The notes beneath the pieces were generated by a model. The model had not been told where the DNA came from, did no database searches, and worked only from the letters and a program-made list of their open reading frames with translations. The position numbers and the translations under genes were made by a program. A stretch of 64,000 nt of DNA from Bradyrhizobium sp. cir1 (GTDB lineage Bacteria; Pseudomonadota; Alphaproteobacteria; Rhizobiales; Xanthobacteraceae). The DNA is taken from NCBI RefSeq assembly GCF_014198245.1, contig NZ_JACIHE010000018.1:1-64000 (forward strand), written 5' to 3'. This document shows positions 34,338-43,295 of the stretch, in pieces; positions within the stretch are counted from its first letter, which is position 1; each line of letters starts with the position of its first letter.

Positions 34338-36242
34338 TCACGCGGTCTTCGCGGGCCAGGGGACGACCTGTCCCGACATCACCAACCGGTCACGGCCGCT
34401 GTCCTTGGCAGCGTAGAGCGCGCGATCAGCTGCCGCGACCAGCGTGCTGGAGTCCGCCGTGGTTTCCGATGGGAGGCTCGCCGCGGCGCCCACGCTGACG
34501 GTTACCAGGCGAGAGGGCGGGTTTTGCGCATGCAGCATGGCGTGATCGTGCAGAGCCTGGCGAATCGCTTCGCCGACCTCGGCGCAGCCATCCGGGCCGG
34601 TGTTCGGCAACAGCACGGCGAATTCCTCGCCGCCGTAGCGTGCCGCGAGGTCGGCCGGGCGCCTGGTGTGGGCGGACAGAATCCGGCCTAGCGCGCGCAG
34701 GCACCCGTCGCCCGCCAGATGTCCGTAATGGTCGTTGAACTTCTTGAAATGATCGACATCGATCAGCAGGAGTGAGAGCTGCGTGCCGTCACGCCGGGCG
34801 CGCGCCCATTCGTCGGCGAGGCGTTCGTCGAATGCGCGCCGGTTGGCGAGACCGGTGAGCCCGTCGCTCGTTGCAAGCGCGGCGAGCTTGTCCTGAAGGT
34901 CCTTCTGCTCGGTCATGTCGCGCACGACGGCGACGACGCCGTCGATCTCGCCGCTGTCGGAGGCCCGCGTCACGTGCAGAGCCGCTTCGACCCAGATATC
35001 GCCCTTCTCGCGATGGCGTTGGCGGTAGACGAACCTCGCCTCCTCGGCCTCGCCGTTCTTCAACGCGGTGATGGCCTGCTCGACCCGTTCCATGTCCTCC
35101 TCGTGGATGCCGGCCACGGCCGACGTGCCGAGAAGCTCGTCGGGAGACCAGCCGATCATGCGCTGACATGACGGAGAGACGTAGAGCAGGCGGTTATCCA
35201 GCCCGATCCGGGTCACCATATCGCTGGATTGCTCGGCGAGCAGGCGGAAATGGGCCTCATTGGCGACCAGCGCCTGCGCCATGCGCTGCCGCTGCGACAG
35301 CTGTCGGACCAGATAGTAGCCGATCACCGCGATCAACAGGACAAGGCCGAGGACGAAGGTCACGCGCGTGACCGCCGCACGTCGCCAGGGCATCAGCACA
35401 TCGTCTTGCGACTTGCTCGCCAGCGCCATCAGCGGATAACGGCTGCTGCGCTGGTAGTAGCTCAGCCGCTGCACGCCATCGAGCGGCGACTTGAAATAGT
35501 AGACGGCCGCGGTCGGCCGGTTTTTCCACTCCCTGAACAATGGCGCATTGGACAGGTCGCGGCCGACGAAGGCGCCCGCCTCGTCGCGGCTGCGCGCCAG
35601 CATGATGCCGCCGTTGTTGAGCAGCGATGCCGAGCCATTCGGCCCGAAGTCGAACCGCTCGTAGAATTTCACGAAATAGGCGACGTCGATCGTGAGCAGC
35701 ACGACGCCGGCGAAGCTGCCGTCAGGATGGTCGATCCGGCGCGACGCGGTGATGATCCACTGGCCGCCGGAGCGGCTCTTGACGGGTCGCCCGATCAGCG
35801 TGCCCTTGTCCGGGGAGTCGCGGTGCTGCCGGAAATATTCGCGGTCGCTGTTGTTGAGCCCGGAGAAATCGATGTGCTCGGTCGTGGCGAGCCAGCGGCC
35901 GGTCTCGTCATAGACGAAGATGCCGCGGATGCGATCCGATGATTTGCGGATCGGTAGATAGGTCTGGAGCTTTGCGATCGTATCGGGACCGGTGCCGTCG
36001 AGCTCCAGTCGGTGGACCAGCCCGACCAGGATCGTGTCGGCGAGCTCGAAAGTGTCGTCCGCGTGCTGGATCAGCGATTGCGCCAGGTTGGTGACGTCGA
36101 TCTCGGCGTTCCTGAGATCGGCATTGCGCGCTTCCCATTCGCGCCAGGCGCTCAAGCCGAGGATCGCCACGCAAATCAGCACGACGAAGCCTGCCGCCCA
36201 GAGTGGAAGGCGCGTCTTGCCGAGTTCGCGGCTCGTGACCAT
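34338..36242 (-). CDS. dCache-PAS-GGDEF diguanylate cyclase
   Basis: A 634-residue membrane diguanylate cyclase. Two membrane helices (about residues 12-32 and 300-322) flank a periplasmic sensor of the Cache type (containing LATTEHIDFSGLNNSDREYF and PDGSFAGVVLLTIDVAYFVK). A PAS domain follows (about 345-460, FRLLAEQSSDMVTRIGLDNR), then the GGDEF domain (480-620). Catalytic motif RYGGEEFAVLLP is intact, as is DGLTGLANRRAFDERL. No RxxD inhibitory site is evident four residues before GGEEF, so product feedback is uncertain. No EAL domain. ATG 36242 with GGAGC upstream is chosen. Confidence 0.88.
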   Translation of the reverse strand: MVTSRELGKTRLPLWAAGFVVLICVAILGLSAWREWEARNADLRNAEIDVTNLAQSLIQHADDTFELADTILVGLVHRLELDGTGPDTIAKLQTYLPIRKSSDRIRGIFVYDETGRWLATTEHIDFSGLNNSDREYFRQHRDSPDKGTLIGRPVKSRSGGQWIITASRRIDHPDGSFAGVVLLTIDVAYFVKFYERFDFGPNGSASLLNNGGIMLARSRDEAGAFVGRDLSNAPLFREWKNRPTAAVYYFKSPLDGVQRLSYYQRSSRYPLMALASKSQDDVLMPWRRAAVTRVTFVLGLVLLIAVIGYYLVRQLSQRQRMAQALVANEAHFRLLAEQSSDMVTRIGLDNRLLYVSPSCQRMIGWSPDELLGTSAVAGIHEEDMERVEQAITALKNGEAEEARFVYRQRHREKGDIWVEAALHVTRASDSGEIDGVVAVVRDMTEQKDLQDKLAALATSDGLTGLANRRAFDERLADEWARARRDGTQLSLLLIDVDHFKKFNDHYGHLAGDGCLRALGRILSAHTRRPADLAARYGGEEFAVLLPNTGPDGCAEVGEAIRQALHDHAMLHAQNPPSRLVTVSVGAAASLPSETTADSSTLVAAADRALYAAKDSGRDRLVMSGQVVPWPAKTA

Positions 36243-36417
36243 CAGGCTTGCTCCAAATCGGCGCAAACCTCTCACTTTGGACTTAACGGCTTGTTGCAAT
36301 ATCCGCGATGATTGTGTGCGGTCCGTATTCAACCGGTGGGGGTCGATATATCTTGATCGACTTTCGTCGGCGGATGTTAACCATGCTGCCGCGGCGCAAC
36401 GGTTGGTATCCGCCGCG

Positions 36418-36639
36418 TCATCCTTCCAGTGTGAATCCAACGCGCAGCGTCACCTGGTAGTGGCGCACGGCGTTGTTCTCGATGTGGCCGCGCGTCTGCA
36501 CCACCTCGAACCATTTCATCTCGCGCACGGTCTTGGCAGCGCGGCCGATCGCGTTCTTGATCGCATCCTCGATCGAGGTCTCGGATGATCCGACCAGATC
36601 CAGGATCTTGTAGACGTGATCCTTCTCGGTTGTGGGCAT
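36418..36639 (-). CDS. Dodecin-family flavin-binding protein
   Basis: A 73-residue dodecin, a small protein that forms dodecameric hollow shells binding riboflavin, lumichrome or coenzyme A. The family order is intact: a first strand HVYKILDLVGSS, the helix TSIEDAIKNAIGRAAKTVRE, the Trp-bearing strand MKWFEVVQTRGHIENNAVRH, and the last strand YQVTLRVGFTLEG. The Trp that sandwiches flavin is present. A strong AAGGGGAGACG precedes the ATG. It functions in the cytoplasm as a flavin storage and quenching protein. No operon partner lies within 100 bp. Confidence 0.9.
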   Translation of the reverse strand: MPTTEKDHVYKILDLVGSSETSIEDAIKNAIGRAAKTVREMKWFEVVQTRGHIENNAVRHYQVTLRVGFTLEG

Positions 36640-36789
36640 GAGACGTCTCCCCTTGGGCTGTGGCGGGCCCGGCTACCGCTCCCGCGGTGTAAACCGAAAG
36701 CGTCGGGCCTCCCAGTGAACGGGCGGACCTGCTTTGGGTTCCCTGCTCCGCGATGGCCCGTATGCACCAGCGCGGCCAGCGTTCGCCAG

Positions 36790-38124
36790 CTAAGCGCTGT
36801 CCATGGATTCGGTTCGGCACGACAGGACGAGCGGCCATCTCTGCCGGCTCCACAGCAGTTTTAGCAGGAGAAGCAACAGCGCCATCAGCGCAAAGCCGCC
36901 TATCGCCGGTGCGAAATGCTGATCGAGATCCACCTTTTGCCCGAACTGCACGGCCAGTCGCGCCGATTGCAACAGCCCATACGCGCCCGCGAGCAGGATC
37001 AGGCCGTACGTCACGTCGCGCTCGCGCGGGCTCGCCATCCGGACGAGATCGGGCAGTGCCAGCGCAAGGCCGATCCCGAGGATCGGCAGGTCGTAGTCAT
37101 AGGCATAGGGGCTGATCATCACCGACACCATCACGGTGACGCCGAGCGTGAATTTGGACGACAGGCCGCGGGCCGCGCCGACGAGGGCGGCGAGCAAGGC
37201 GAGGCCGGCAACGGCGACCTGGCCCCAGAAGGCGGCGCTCGCCGGAAAGCCGGCCATGTAGAGCGCCGCATAGGCCGAGATCATGCGGAAGAGCGGGTAG
37301 AACCCCTGCTCGAGATAGCTCGCCGATTCCCTGATCGACCCCAGCCATGCGAACCAGATCTGCCAGCCGAACAATAGCGTGCAGAGCAGGGAGCTCGTCA
37401 GCACGACGAGCGCCGCGGTCGCGAGCGCGATCCAGCGTCGCGTCGCCAGCAAGTAGAGGCCGACGGCAATGGCAAGGTGCGGCTTGATGACCATGGCGCC
37501 GAGCGCGAGGCCGGCGAGCCATTGCCGCCGTTCGACATTGAGGCAAATCAGCCCGATCAGCGCACCGGTGAGAAAGCCGTTCTGCCCGCAGCCGATGGTA
37601 ATCGCCAGTGCCGGAAACAGCACCACCAGCACCTGTGCGAAATTCGCGCTTGAGATCGCGCGCAGGGTCACGAGATAGAGCGCGAGTGTCGCGGCCGTGA
37701 ACAGGAGATAGCCGATACCGACCGGCAGGAATGCGAACGGCGCGAGCAGGAGAGCGTATTGCGGCGGATAGGTCCAGGGCATGAAGCTGGTCATGCCGCC
37801 AGCCGCCTCCATTTGCATCTTGAGCAGCGCCTCGAAGTGATAGACTTGGTCGAGGTCGCCGCGCCAGACGCGCTGCGCGACGATGTGGAAGGCGTCGAAA
37901 TCGGCGAGCTCGCGAGTTGCCCAGCTACCCCAGCGGGCGAACCAGAATGTCTTGAAAGCCACGATCACCGCCAGCGTGGCCAGCGCGAAGCGCACATAGG
38001 TCGTTCGCTTCGGCGGCGAGAGGCGAACCTGTTCCAGTGTTTCGGCGAGCATGGCGGCGGCGACCTCGAACTGACGGATGGGCGGCCGGGCGGGCGGGTC
38101 CGCAGATCGCTGCCAAACTGCCAT
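36790..38124 (-). CDS. GT87-type integral membrane glycosyltransferase (DUF2029)
   Basis: A 444-residue multi-pass membrane protein of the GT-C-fold GT87 family (polyprenyl-phosphate-sugar dependent). About ten helices follow an N-terminal tail. The catalytic acid of GT-C enzymes should lie in the first periplasmic loop, and DFDAFHIVAQRVWRGD (about residues 75-90) supplies it. The conserved proline-rich segment FMPWTYPPQYALLLAP follows, and IGCGQNGFLTGALIGL with GAMVIKPHLAIAVGLYLLAT are standard DUF2029 features. Members transfer mannose or other sugars from a lipid carrier. It is divergent from exported glycosidases, with 202 bp between. Confidence 0.8.
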   Translation of the reverse strand: MAVWQRSADPPARPPIRQFEVAAAMLAETLEQVRLSPPKRTTYVRFALATLAVIVAFKTFWFARWGSWATRELADFDAFHIVAQRVWRGDLDQVYHFEALLKMQMEAAGGMTSFMPWTYPPQYALLLAPFAFLPVGIGYLLFTAATLALYLVTLRAISSANFAQVLVVLFPALAITIGCGQNGFLTGALIGLICLNVERRQWLAGLALGAMVIKPHLAIAVGLYLLATRRWIALATAALVVLTSSLLCTLLFGWQIWFAWLGSIRESASYLEQGFYPLFRMISAYAALYMAGFPASAAFWGQVAVAGLALLAALVGAARGLSSKFTLGVTVMVSVMISPYAYDYDLPILGIGLALALPDLVRMASPRERDVTYGLILLAGAYGLLQSARLAVQFGQKVDLDQHFAPAIGGFALMALLLLLLKLLWSRQRWPLVLSCRTESMDSA

Positions 38125-38326
38125 CGGAGGCTTAAGGGACGGTAACGAATAGGGACGGATTCTGGCGGGTGGCGCCTGCCTGACGGACTGGGAGCGCGAG
38201 AATCCGGGCCGGTTCAGGCCGCGATGCCTTTTCGAAATCGCCCGCGGGCTCGGACGCGCGTGCTTGTCCGTTCAGGGACGGGCGAGCTAACCTTTGTGGG
38301 TTTCCCGGCAGTTTCGATGTGCGGTC

Positions 38327-39328
38327 ATGTTCCATCGTTGGACGAAGGGCGCTCTGATTGCGATCGGTTTGTCAGCCGTGCCTGCGCCCATTGCGGCGCA
38401 GGACGAACTTCATGACGCGCCGCGCAGCCTGTCGCTGCAAGTCACCACCGATCCCTCCACGATCGAATGCCGCAGGCTGGAGACGGTCAATCCCACGTCG
38501 CTCGCGTTCCTGATGCTGCGCCGGACGTTCAACGACGATTTCAACGAGCATCCACTCGCGACGGGTCGCTGGGTGCCGCATTATGCCGGCGGTGCGGCCT
38601 GGCCGGAGGCGCGCTACTGGGGCGGCGACGGCTCCGACTTCAAGCGCAAGACCAGCGCCAATGGCGAGCAGCAGATCTATGTCGATCCGCGTTACGCCGG
38701 CCGTGCGGCGGCACCGCTCGGGCTTGATCCGTTCAAGGTAAAGGATGGCGTACTGTCGATCGTTGCCAGCCGCACGCCGCCGGAATTGAAGCCGGTGCTG
38801 TTCAACAACGAGTACATCTCCGGGATCCTGACGACCCAGGGCACATTCGCGCAGAAGCACGGCTATTTCGAAATCCGTGCAAAAATCCCGGTTGGCCATG
38901 CGGTGTGGCCGGCGTTCTGGATGCTGGCGGACGACGGCGGCTGGCCGCCGGAGGTCGACGTGTTGGAAGGCCGCGGCGAGAAGCCGGGTGACATGGTCAT
39001 GACCACGCATTGGCGGATACCGTCGACCCAGAAGATCCAGTCCTGCGGCTTCGATTTCGCAGTCGGCGATGCATCACGCGCTTTCCACAATTACGGTGTG
39101 CTGTGGGAGGAGGACCGGCTGGTCTATTTCATCGACCGCAGGCCGGTGTCCGACATCAAGGTGCCGATCGGCTTCGACGATCCCATGTACATGATCGTCA
39201 ACCTGGCGATCGGATCGAAATTCTTCCTTGGCGTGGGACCGGTCGATGCGGAATCGCCGCCGAGCGTGGCCTTCGAGATCGACCGGATATCCGTCTATCA
39301 GATCGATATGGAGCAGGCGCGGAGATAG
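38327..39328 (+). CDS. Secreted glycoside hydrolase family 16
   Basis: A 333-residue endoglucanase-like enzyme with a signal peptide (TKGALIAIGLSAVPAPIAAQ). The beta-jelly-roll core has YFEIRAKIPVGHAVWPAFWM and the catalytic motif EVDVLE, in which Glu209 is the nucleophile, Asp211 assists and Glu214 is the acid/base. HNYGVLWEEDRLVYFIDRRP and the end FEIDRISVYQI are typical of the family. GH16 enzymes cleave beta-1,3 or beta-1,3/1,4 glucans, agar or xyloglucan; the exact target is not readable. ATG 38327 is chosen because it starts the signal peptide. It is followed after 2 bp by the GH1 gene. Confidence 0.87.
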   Translation: MFHRWTKGALIAIGLSAVPAPIAAQDELHDAPRSLSLQVTTDPSTIECRRLETVNPTSLAFLMLRRTFNDDFNEHPLATGRWVPHYAGGAAWPEARYWGGDGSDFKRKTSANGEQQIYVDPRYAGRAAAPLGLDPFKVKDGVLSIVASRTPPELKPVLFNNEYISGILTTQGTFAQKHGYFEIRAKIPVGHAVWPAFWMLADDGGWPPEVDVLEGRGEKPGDMVMTTHWRIPSTQKIQSCGFDFAVGDASRAFHNYGVLWEEDRLVYFIDRRPVSDIKVPIGFDDPMYMIVNLAIGSKFFLGVGPVDAESPPSVAFEIDRISVYQIDMEQARR

Positions 39329-39330
39329 CA

Positions 39331-40791
39331 ATGTCAGTTGATGTCTCGCGGCGCGAATTTGCAGGGTTTGCGGGTCTCGCCGCGCTTGGCGCGGCAATGG
39401 GCGCCAGAGCCGCGGAGACCACTCAGGCTGACCGACACGCGCCCGCGCCCTTCCCGAAGGATTTCCTGTGGGGCACGGCGACCTCGTCCTACCAGATCGA
39501 AGGCGCCGTCAACGAGGACGGGCGCGGCAAGTCGATCTGGGATATTTTCAGCCACACCCCCGGCAAGATCGAGGATGGCTCGACCGGCGACCGCGCCAAC
39601 GAGCATTATCATCGCTACAAGGAGGACGTCGCGCTGATCAAGGCGCTCGGCGTCAAGGCCTACCGTTTCTCCATCGCATGGCCGCGCGTGTTCCCGGATG
39701 GATCGGGCCAGCCCAATCCGAAAGGGCTCGATTTCTACAACCGCCTTGTCGACGAGCTGCTCGCGAACGGCATCGAGCCCTACGCCACGCTCTATCACTG
39801 GGACCTGCCGCAGGCGCTGCAGGACCGCGTCGGCGGCTGGCAGTCGAGCGACACGTCAAAAGCCTTTGCCGACTACGCCGCCTACGTGGCGGCGCGCCTC
39901 ACCGATCGCGTCAGGACCGTCTTCACCGTGAACGAGGTCGGGCGCTTCCTGAATTTCGGCTATGGCTGGGGCATCGATGCGCCGGGCCTGAAGCTGCCGG
40001 CCGCGCAGCTCAACCAGGCCCGCCATCACGTCGCGCTGGCGCACGGGCTCGCTGTGCAGGCGATCCGCGCCTCAGGGCGGGCTGGCACCCGCGTCGGTGC
40101 AGCCGAAAACATCGCCGCGTGCGTGCCGGCGATCGCAACGCCTGAGAATATCCGCGCCGCCGAGATCGCAACGCGCGAGCTCAATGCCGGCTTCCTCGGC
40201 GTGGTGCTGGAGGGCAAGTACACCGACGGCTTCCTCGCCTATGCCGGCGCCAACGCGCCAAAGTTCACGCCCGAGGAGTTGAAGATCATCGGCGCGCCGA
40301 ACGATTTCGTCGGCCTCAACATCTACGCGCCGCAGTTCTACGTCACCGCTTCCGATCGCGCGCCGGGCTTCCACGTGCTGCCGTTCCCGACTTCGTTCCC
40401 GCACATGAATTCGGAATGGCTGCGGGTCGGCCCCGAGGTGATCTACTGGGCCCCGCGCCTTGCCGCGAAAATCTGGAACATCGAGACCATCTACATCAGC
40501 GAGAACGGCACCTCGTCCGAGGACAGGATCGCCGCCGACGGCCAGGTCTACGACCTCGACCGCATCATGTTCCTGCGCAACTACCTGACCCAGATGCAGC
40601 GCGCGATCAGCGAGGGTGTGCCGATCCGCGGCTATTTCCTCTGGAGCCTGATGGACAATTTTGAATGGATTTTTGGCTACGGCAAACGGTTCGGCCTCTA
40701 CCGGGTCGACTTCGAGACGCAGGCAAGGGTGCCGAAACTGAGCGCGGCATTCTATCGCGACGTGGTGGCGCGGAATGCGATTGGCGTGTGA
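39331..40791 (+). CDS. Tat-exported glycoside hydrolase family 1 (beta-glucosidase)
   Basis: A 486-residue GH1 beta-glucosidase. A twin-arginine signal (SRREFAGFAGLAALGAAMGA, residues 6-25) precedes the catalytic barrel, an unusual location since most bacterial GH1 enzymes are cytoplasmic. Barrel landmarks FLWGTATSSYQIEGAVNEDG and KAYRFSIAWPRVFPDGSG are normal. The acid/base Glu202 is in TVNEVGRF (the usual NEP is NEV here) and the nucleophile Glu391 is in IYISENGTSSED. GYFLWSLMDNFEWIFGYGKR is the conserved end. It removes terminal beta-linked glucose, probably from oligosaccharides released by the GH16 enzyme with which it is translated (2-bp gap). Confidence 0.88.
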   Translation: MSVDVSRREFAGFAGLAALGAAMGARAAETTQADRHAPAPFPKDFLWGTATSSYQIEGAVNEDGRGKSIWDIFSHTPGKIEDGSTGDRANEHYHRYKEDVALIKALGVKAYRFSIAWPRVFPDGSGQPNPKGLDFYNRLVDELLANGIEPYATLYHWDLPQALQDRVGGWQSSDTSKAFADYAAYVAARLTDRVRTVFTVNEVGRFLNFGYGWGIDAPGLKLPAAQLNQARHHVALAHGLAVQAIRASGRAGTRVGAAENIAACVPAIATPENIRAAEIATRELNAGFLGVVLEGKYTDGFLAYAGANAPKFTPEELKIIGAPNDFVGLNIYAPQFYVTASDRAPGFHVLPFPTSFPHMNSEWLRVGPEVIYWAPRLAAKIWNIETIYISENGTSSEDRIAADGQVYDLDRIMFLRNYLTQMQRAISEGVPIRGYFLWSLMDNFEWIFGYGKRFGLYRVDFETQARVPKLSAAFYRDVVARNAIGV

Positions 40792-40800
40792 GGGCGTTGT

Positions 40801-41397
40801 CTATTGATGACTGCGGGGCGGGTAGTCCCGCTTGAGCCGCACGATCTCCTCAGCTGGCGCAGTAAGCAGCATCAACTTGAGCGGTGACAATGGGCCTCCA
40901 CGGCAAGGACCGAACTGGCCATCGACCCGCCCTCGATACAGTGTCTTGCCGTCGCCGCTGACCTTGTCAGGGCTGGGCGAAACTCCGATTGTGAGCAACG
41001 CACCGGGCGCCCACTCCAGCGGGCGGTGAGCACAGCCACCGTCGCACCATCGATCGTACGCGACCATCGCGATCCGATCGACCCTGCTGCGAGGAAGCGC
41101 GCCCCTCAGGACTTTGACGTCCCTGAATCCAAGCAGCTCGATGCCGGTGTCCGGTTCGGAAAGGTGGCGGATGCTGACGAGACGGCCGCTGAAGACGATC
41201 GGGCTCAGAGTTTCGAGAGCGGCACGCGCCTCGAGATCAACGGCTCTCTTGGTCGGATCGACCTTCTCGTTGATCGCTTCGAAAAAGGCCGGAAACGGAA
41301 GCCCACAATCCAATCCATGGACAGTGACAGGCCATCCAATTCCCAATGCTGCCAGCAAAATGGCCGGTCGAATGCCGCGAGGAAAGCCGAACCGCAC
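40801..41397 (-). CDS. Secreted cysteine-containing protein of unknown function
   Basis: A 198-residue protein with a signal peptide (RPAILLAALGIGWPVTVHGL, cleavage before LDC). The mature part has Cys pairs in LDCGLPFP, RWCDGGCAHRPLEWAPGALL and FGPCRGGPLSPLKL, which suggest two disulfides. A central strand-rich segment contains PIVFSGRLVSIRHLSEPDTG. The arrangement (N-terminal Cys, then CxxxC) resembles small periplasmic netrin/TIMP-like barrels, which I mention only as a possibility. It is convergent with the GH1 gene, 10 bp apart. Function unknown. Confidence 0.65.
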   Translation of the reverse strand: MRFGFPRGIRPAILLAALGIGWPVTVHGLDCGLPFPAFFEAINEKVDPTKRAVDLEARAALETLSPIVFSGRLVSIRHLSEPDTGIELLGFRDVKVLRGALPRSRVDRIAMVAYDRWCDGGCAHRPLEWAPGALLTIGVSPSPDKVSGDGKTLYRGRVDGQFGPCRGGPLSPLKLMLLTAPAEEIVRLKRDYPPRSHQ

Positions 41398-41412
41398 AGG
41401 GGGCTCCGGATC

Positions 41413-41970
41413 CTACGGATCCAGCTCCGTATCCCAGTACAGGTAATCCAGCCAGCTGTCGTGCAGGTAGTTCGGCGGGAACAGCCGGCCGTTGCGGTGG
41501 AGCTGGTGCACGGTCGGCGCGAACGCGGTCTGGCGCGGAAACATTTTTGCCTGCGCCGGGGTGAGGTTGCCCTTGCGCAAATTACATGGCGAGCACGCCG
41601 CGACCACGTTCTCCCAGGTGGTCTGGCCGCCTTTGCTGCGCGGGATGATGTGATCGAAGGTGAGGTCTTCGGGCGAGCCGCAATATTGGCAGTTGAAGCG
41701 ATCGCGCAGGAAGACGTTGAACCGGGTAAAGGCAGGATGGGTGGTCGGCTTGACGAAGGATTTGAGCGAAACCACGCTCGGTAATTGCATCTCTAACGTC
41801 GGACTTCGAACCGCCTGATCGTAATGGGCGACGATGTTGACGCGATCGAGGAACACCGCCTTGATCGCGTCCTGCCACGACCACAGAGACAGTGGGTAGT
41901 AACTCAGCGGCCGGAAGTCCGCATTCAGCACCAACACCGGCCAACTGCCTTGCGAGACATGTGCGTTCAA
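41413..41970 (-). CDS. HNH endonuclease
   Basis: A 185-residue protein with a complete HNH domain. The zinc-binding cysteines are in RFNCQYCGSPEDLTFDHIIP and VVAACSPCNLRKGN. The metal-binding His-Asn-His core is DHIIPRSKGGQTTWENVVAA, followed by NL. The N-terminal part (PVLVLNADFRPLSYYPLSLW) is the typical leader of the conserved alphaproteobacterial HNH family that is found chromosomally outside phage. It hydrolyses DNA, with unknown biological substrate. It is not flanked by restriction or phage genes, so I read it as housekeeping. Confidence 0.85.
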   Translation of the reverse strand: MNAHVSQGSWPVLVLNADFRPLSYYPLSLWSWQDAIKAVFLDRVNIVAHYDQAVRSPTLEMQLPSVVSLKSFVKPTTHPAFTRFNVFLRDRFNCQYCGSPEDLTFDHIIPRSKGGQTTWENVVAACSPCNLRKGNLTPAQAKMFPRQTAFAPTVHQLHRNGRLFPPNYLHDSWLDYLYWDTELDP

Positions 41971-42173
41971 GTAACGCTCCCGGCCTCCAATATACGCTGC
42001 GAAGCAGCATGTACTGACATACTACATGCAGCGTGACGGGATTGTGAAGCCCGTTGAGCGACTTATTCAGCCGTGGCCAATGCGGCTGCGGGGTGGCGAA
42101 GCGCCCAAAAACGCCGTGATTCGGGGAGGGGCGGGCGAGGCCGGCCCGGAACCGCCGGACGGTCGCCGATACC

Positions 42174-43151
42174 TCATTCCGGTACCCGCTCCAGCTTCTG
42201 CAGGCACCGTGTCGCCCGCACCACGGCCGGCATCTCCTCGTCCGGAAAGCTCGCCTTCCAGTTGGTGACGCCGACCTCGCCGACATAGATGTCGCCCTTC
42301 GAATCCAGCGCGAGGCCGTGCGGCGCCAGGAATTTGCCGCTGGCGACGCCTGGCCCCGCTTCGCCGCCAAGCCGCGCGATGCGTTTGCCCTGGGCATCGA
42401 CGATCGACAGCCGCGGGCCGAGATTGGGCACATTACGGTTGATGTCGAAGCCGGGACCGAGCTCGCCGATGACGAAGGTCGGGCGCTTGGCCCCACCGCA
42501 GCAGCACAGCGCGCAGGGCCGGTGCAAATTGTTCCACTGCGTCTCGTACTTGCCCTCGCCGTCGAACACCTGCACGCGATGGTTCTCGCGGTCGGCGACA
42601 TAGACCCAGCCGTCGGCATCGGTCGCGATATTGTGTACGATGTTGAACTGGCCGGGATCGGTGCCCGGCTCGCCCCAGCTCTTGATCAGCCTGCCGTCGG
42701 GCGTGAACTTGTGCACGCGCGCATTGCCATAGCCGTCGGAGACGTAGATATCGCCCTTCGGCGACAGCGCGGTGTGGGTGCAGCGATGGAACGGCTCGCC
42801 GCTCATGAACGGCGCCGGCTTTGCGGGGATGCCGATCGTCAGCAGCACCTTGCCGTCGGTGGTGCATTTGCGCACGGTATGGTCGCCGTCGTCGGTGCAA
42901 TAGAGATTGTCGTCGGCGTCGATGTGAAGTCCGTGCGCGCGGGAGAACAGACCCTCGCCCCAGCTGCGGAGGAAGTTGCCCTCGCGGTCCAGCACGACCA
43001 TCGGATGGGCGCCGCGGTTGAAGACATAGATGCGGTCGCGGCTGTCGACCGCGACGGAGGCGACGTCGGTCAGCATCCAGCCGTCGGGAAGCTTCGCAAA
43101 ATTTTCGACGACGCGCTAGCGGTGCTCGCCGGTGCCGAGAATGGCTGGCAT
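42174..43151 (-). pseudogene. NHL-repeat beta-propeller protein with in-frame TAG at codon 12
   Basis: A coding region of 326 codons on the minus strand for an NHL-repeat (peptidyl-glycine amidating lyase-like) six-bladed propeller. The original start is ATG 43151, preceded by AGGAGAG, and reads MPAILGTGEHR and then TAG (43118-43116) before RVVENFAKLPDGW. The next in-frame ATG (43076, MLTDVASVAVD) leaves a 300-residue propeller with repeats such as HPMVVLDREGNFLRSWG and ARVHKFTPDGRLIKSWG and a CCCGG cysteine cluster near residue 195. So a single base change broke the N-terminus while most of the fold remains. Reinitiation or readthrough could still give protein. It is the last gene of the LysR-linked cluster. 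Confidence 0.75.
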
Positions 43152-43165
43152 TGATCTCTCCTCTT

Positions 43166-43287
43166 GTCATTCCGGGGCACGCGAAGCGTGAACCCGGAAT
43201 CCATTGTGCGGCATATTTCATGGATGGATAGATTCTCAGATGCGCAATTGCGCATCATAGCTCGCGCTGCGCGCGCCCCGGAATGAC
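43166..43287. repeat. Dispersed GTCATTCCGGG palindromic repeat, copy 2
   Basis: Starts GTCATTCCGGGG and ends CCCCGGAATGAC. It contains the inner palindrome TGCGCAATTGCGCA, shared with the copy at 51874-52000. It separates the flavin monooxygenase gene from the NHL-repeat gene on the same strand. Confidence 0.7.
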
Positions 43288-43295
43288 GGGCGTAG

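Noticed and set aside
41413..41970. HNH nuclease as sign of a prophage or restriction system
   Set aside because: No phage, methyltransferase or restriction genes flank it, and the N-terminal leader matches the common chromosomal alphaproteobacterial HNH family.
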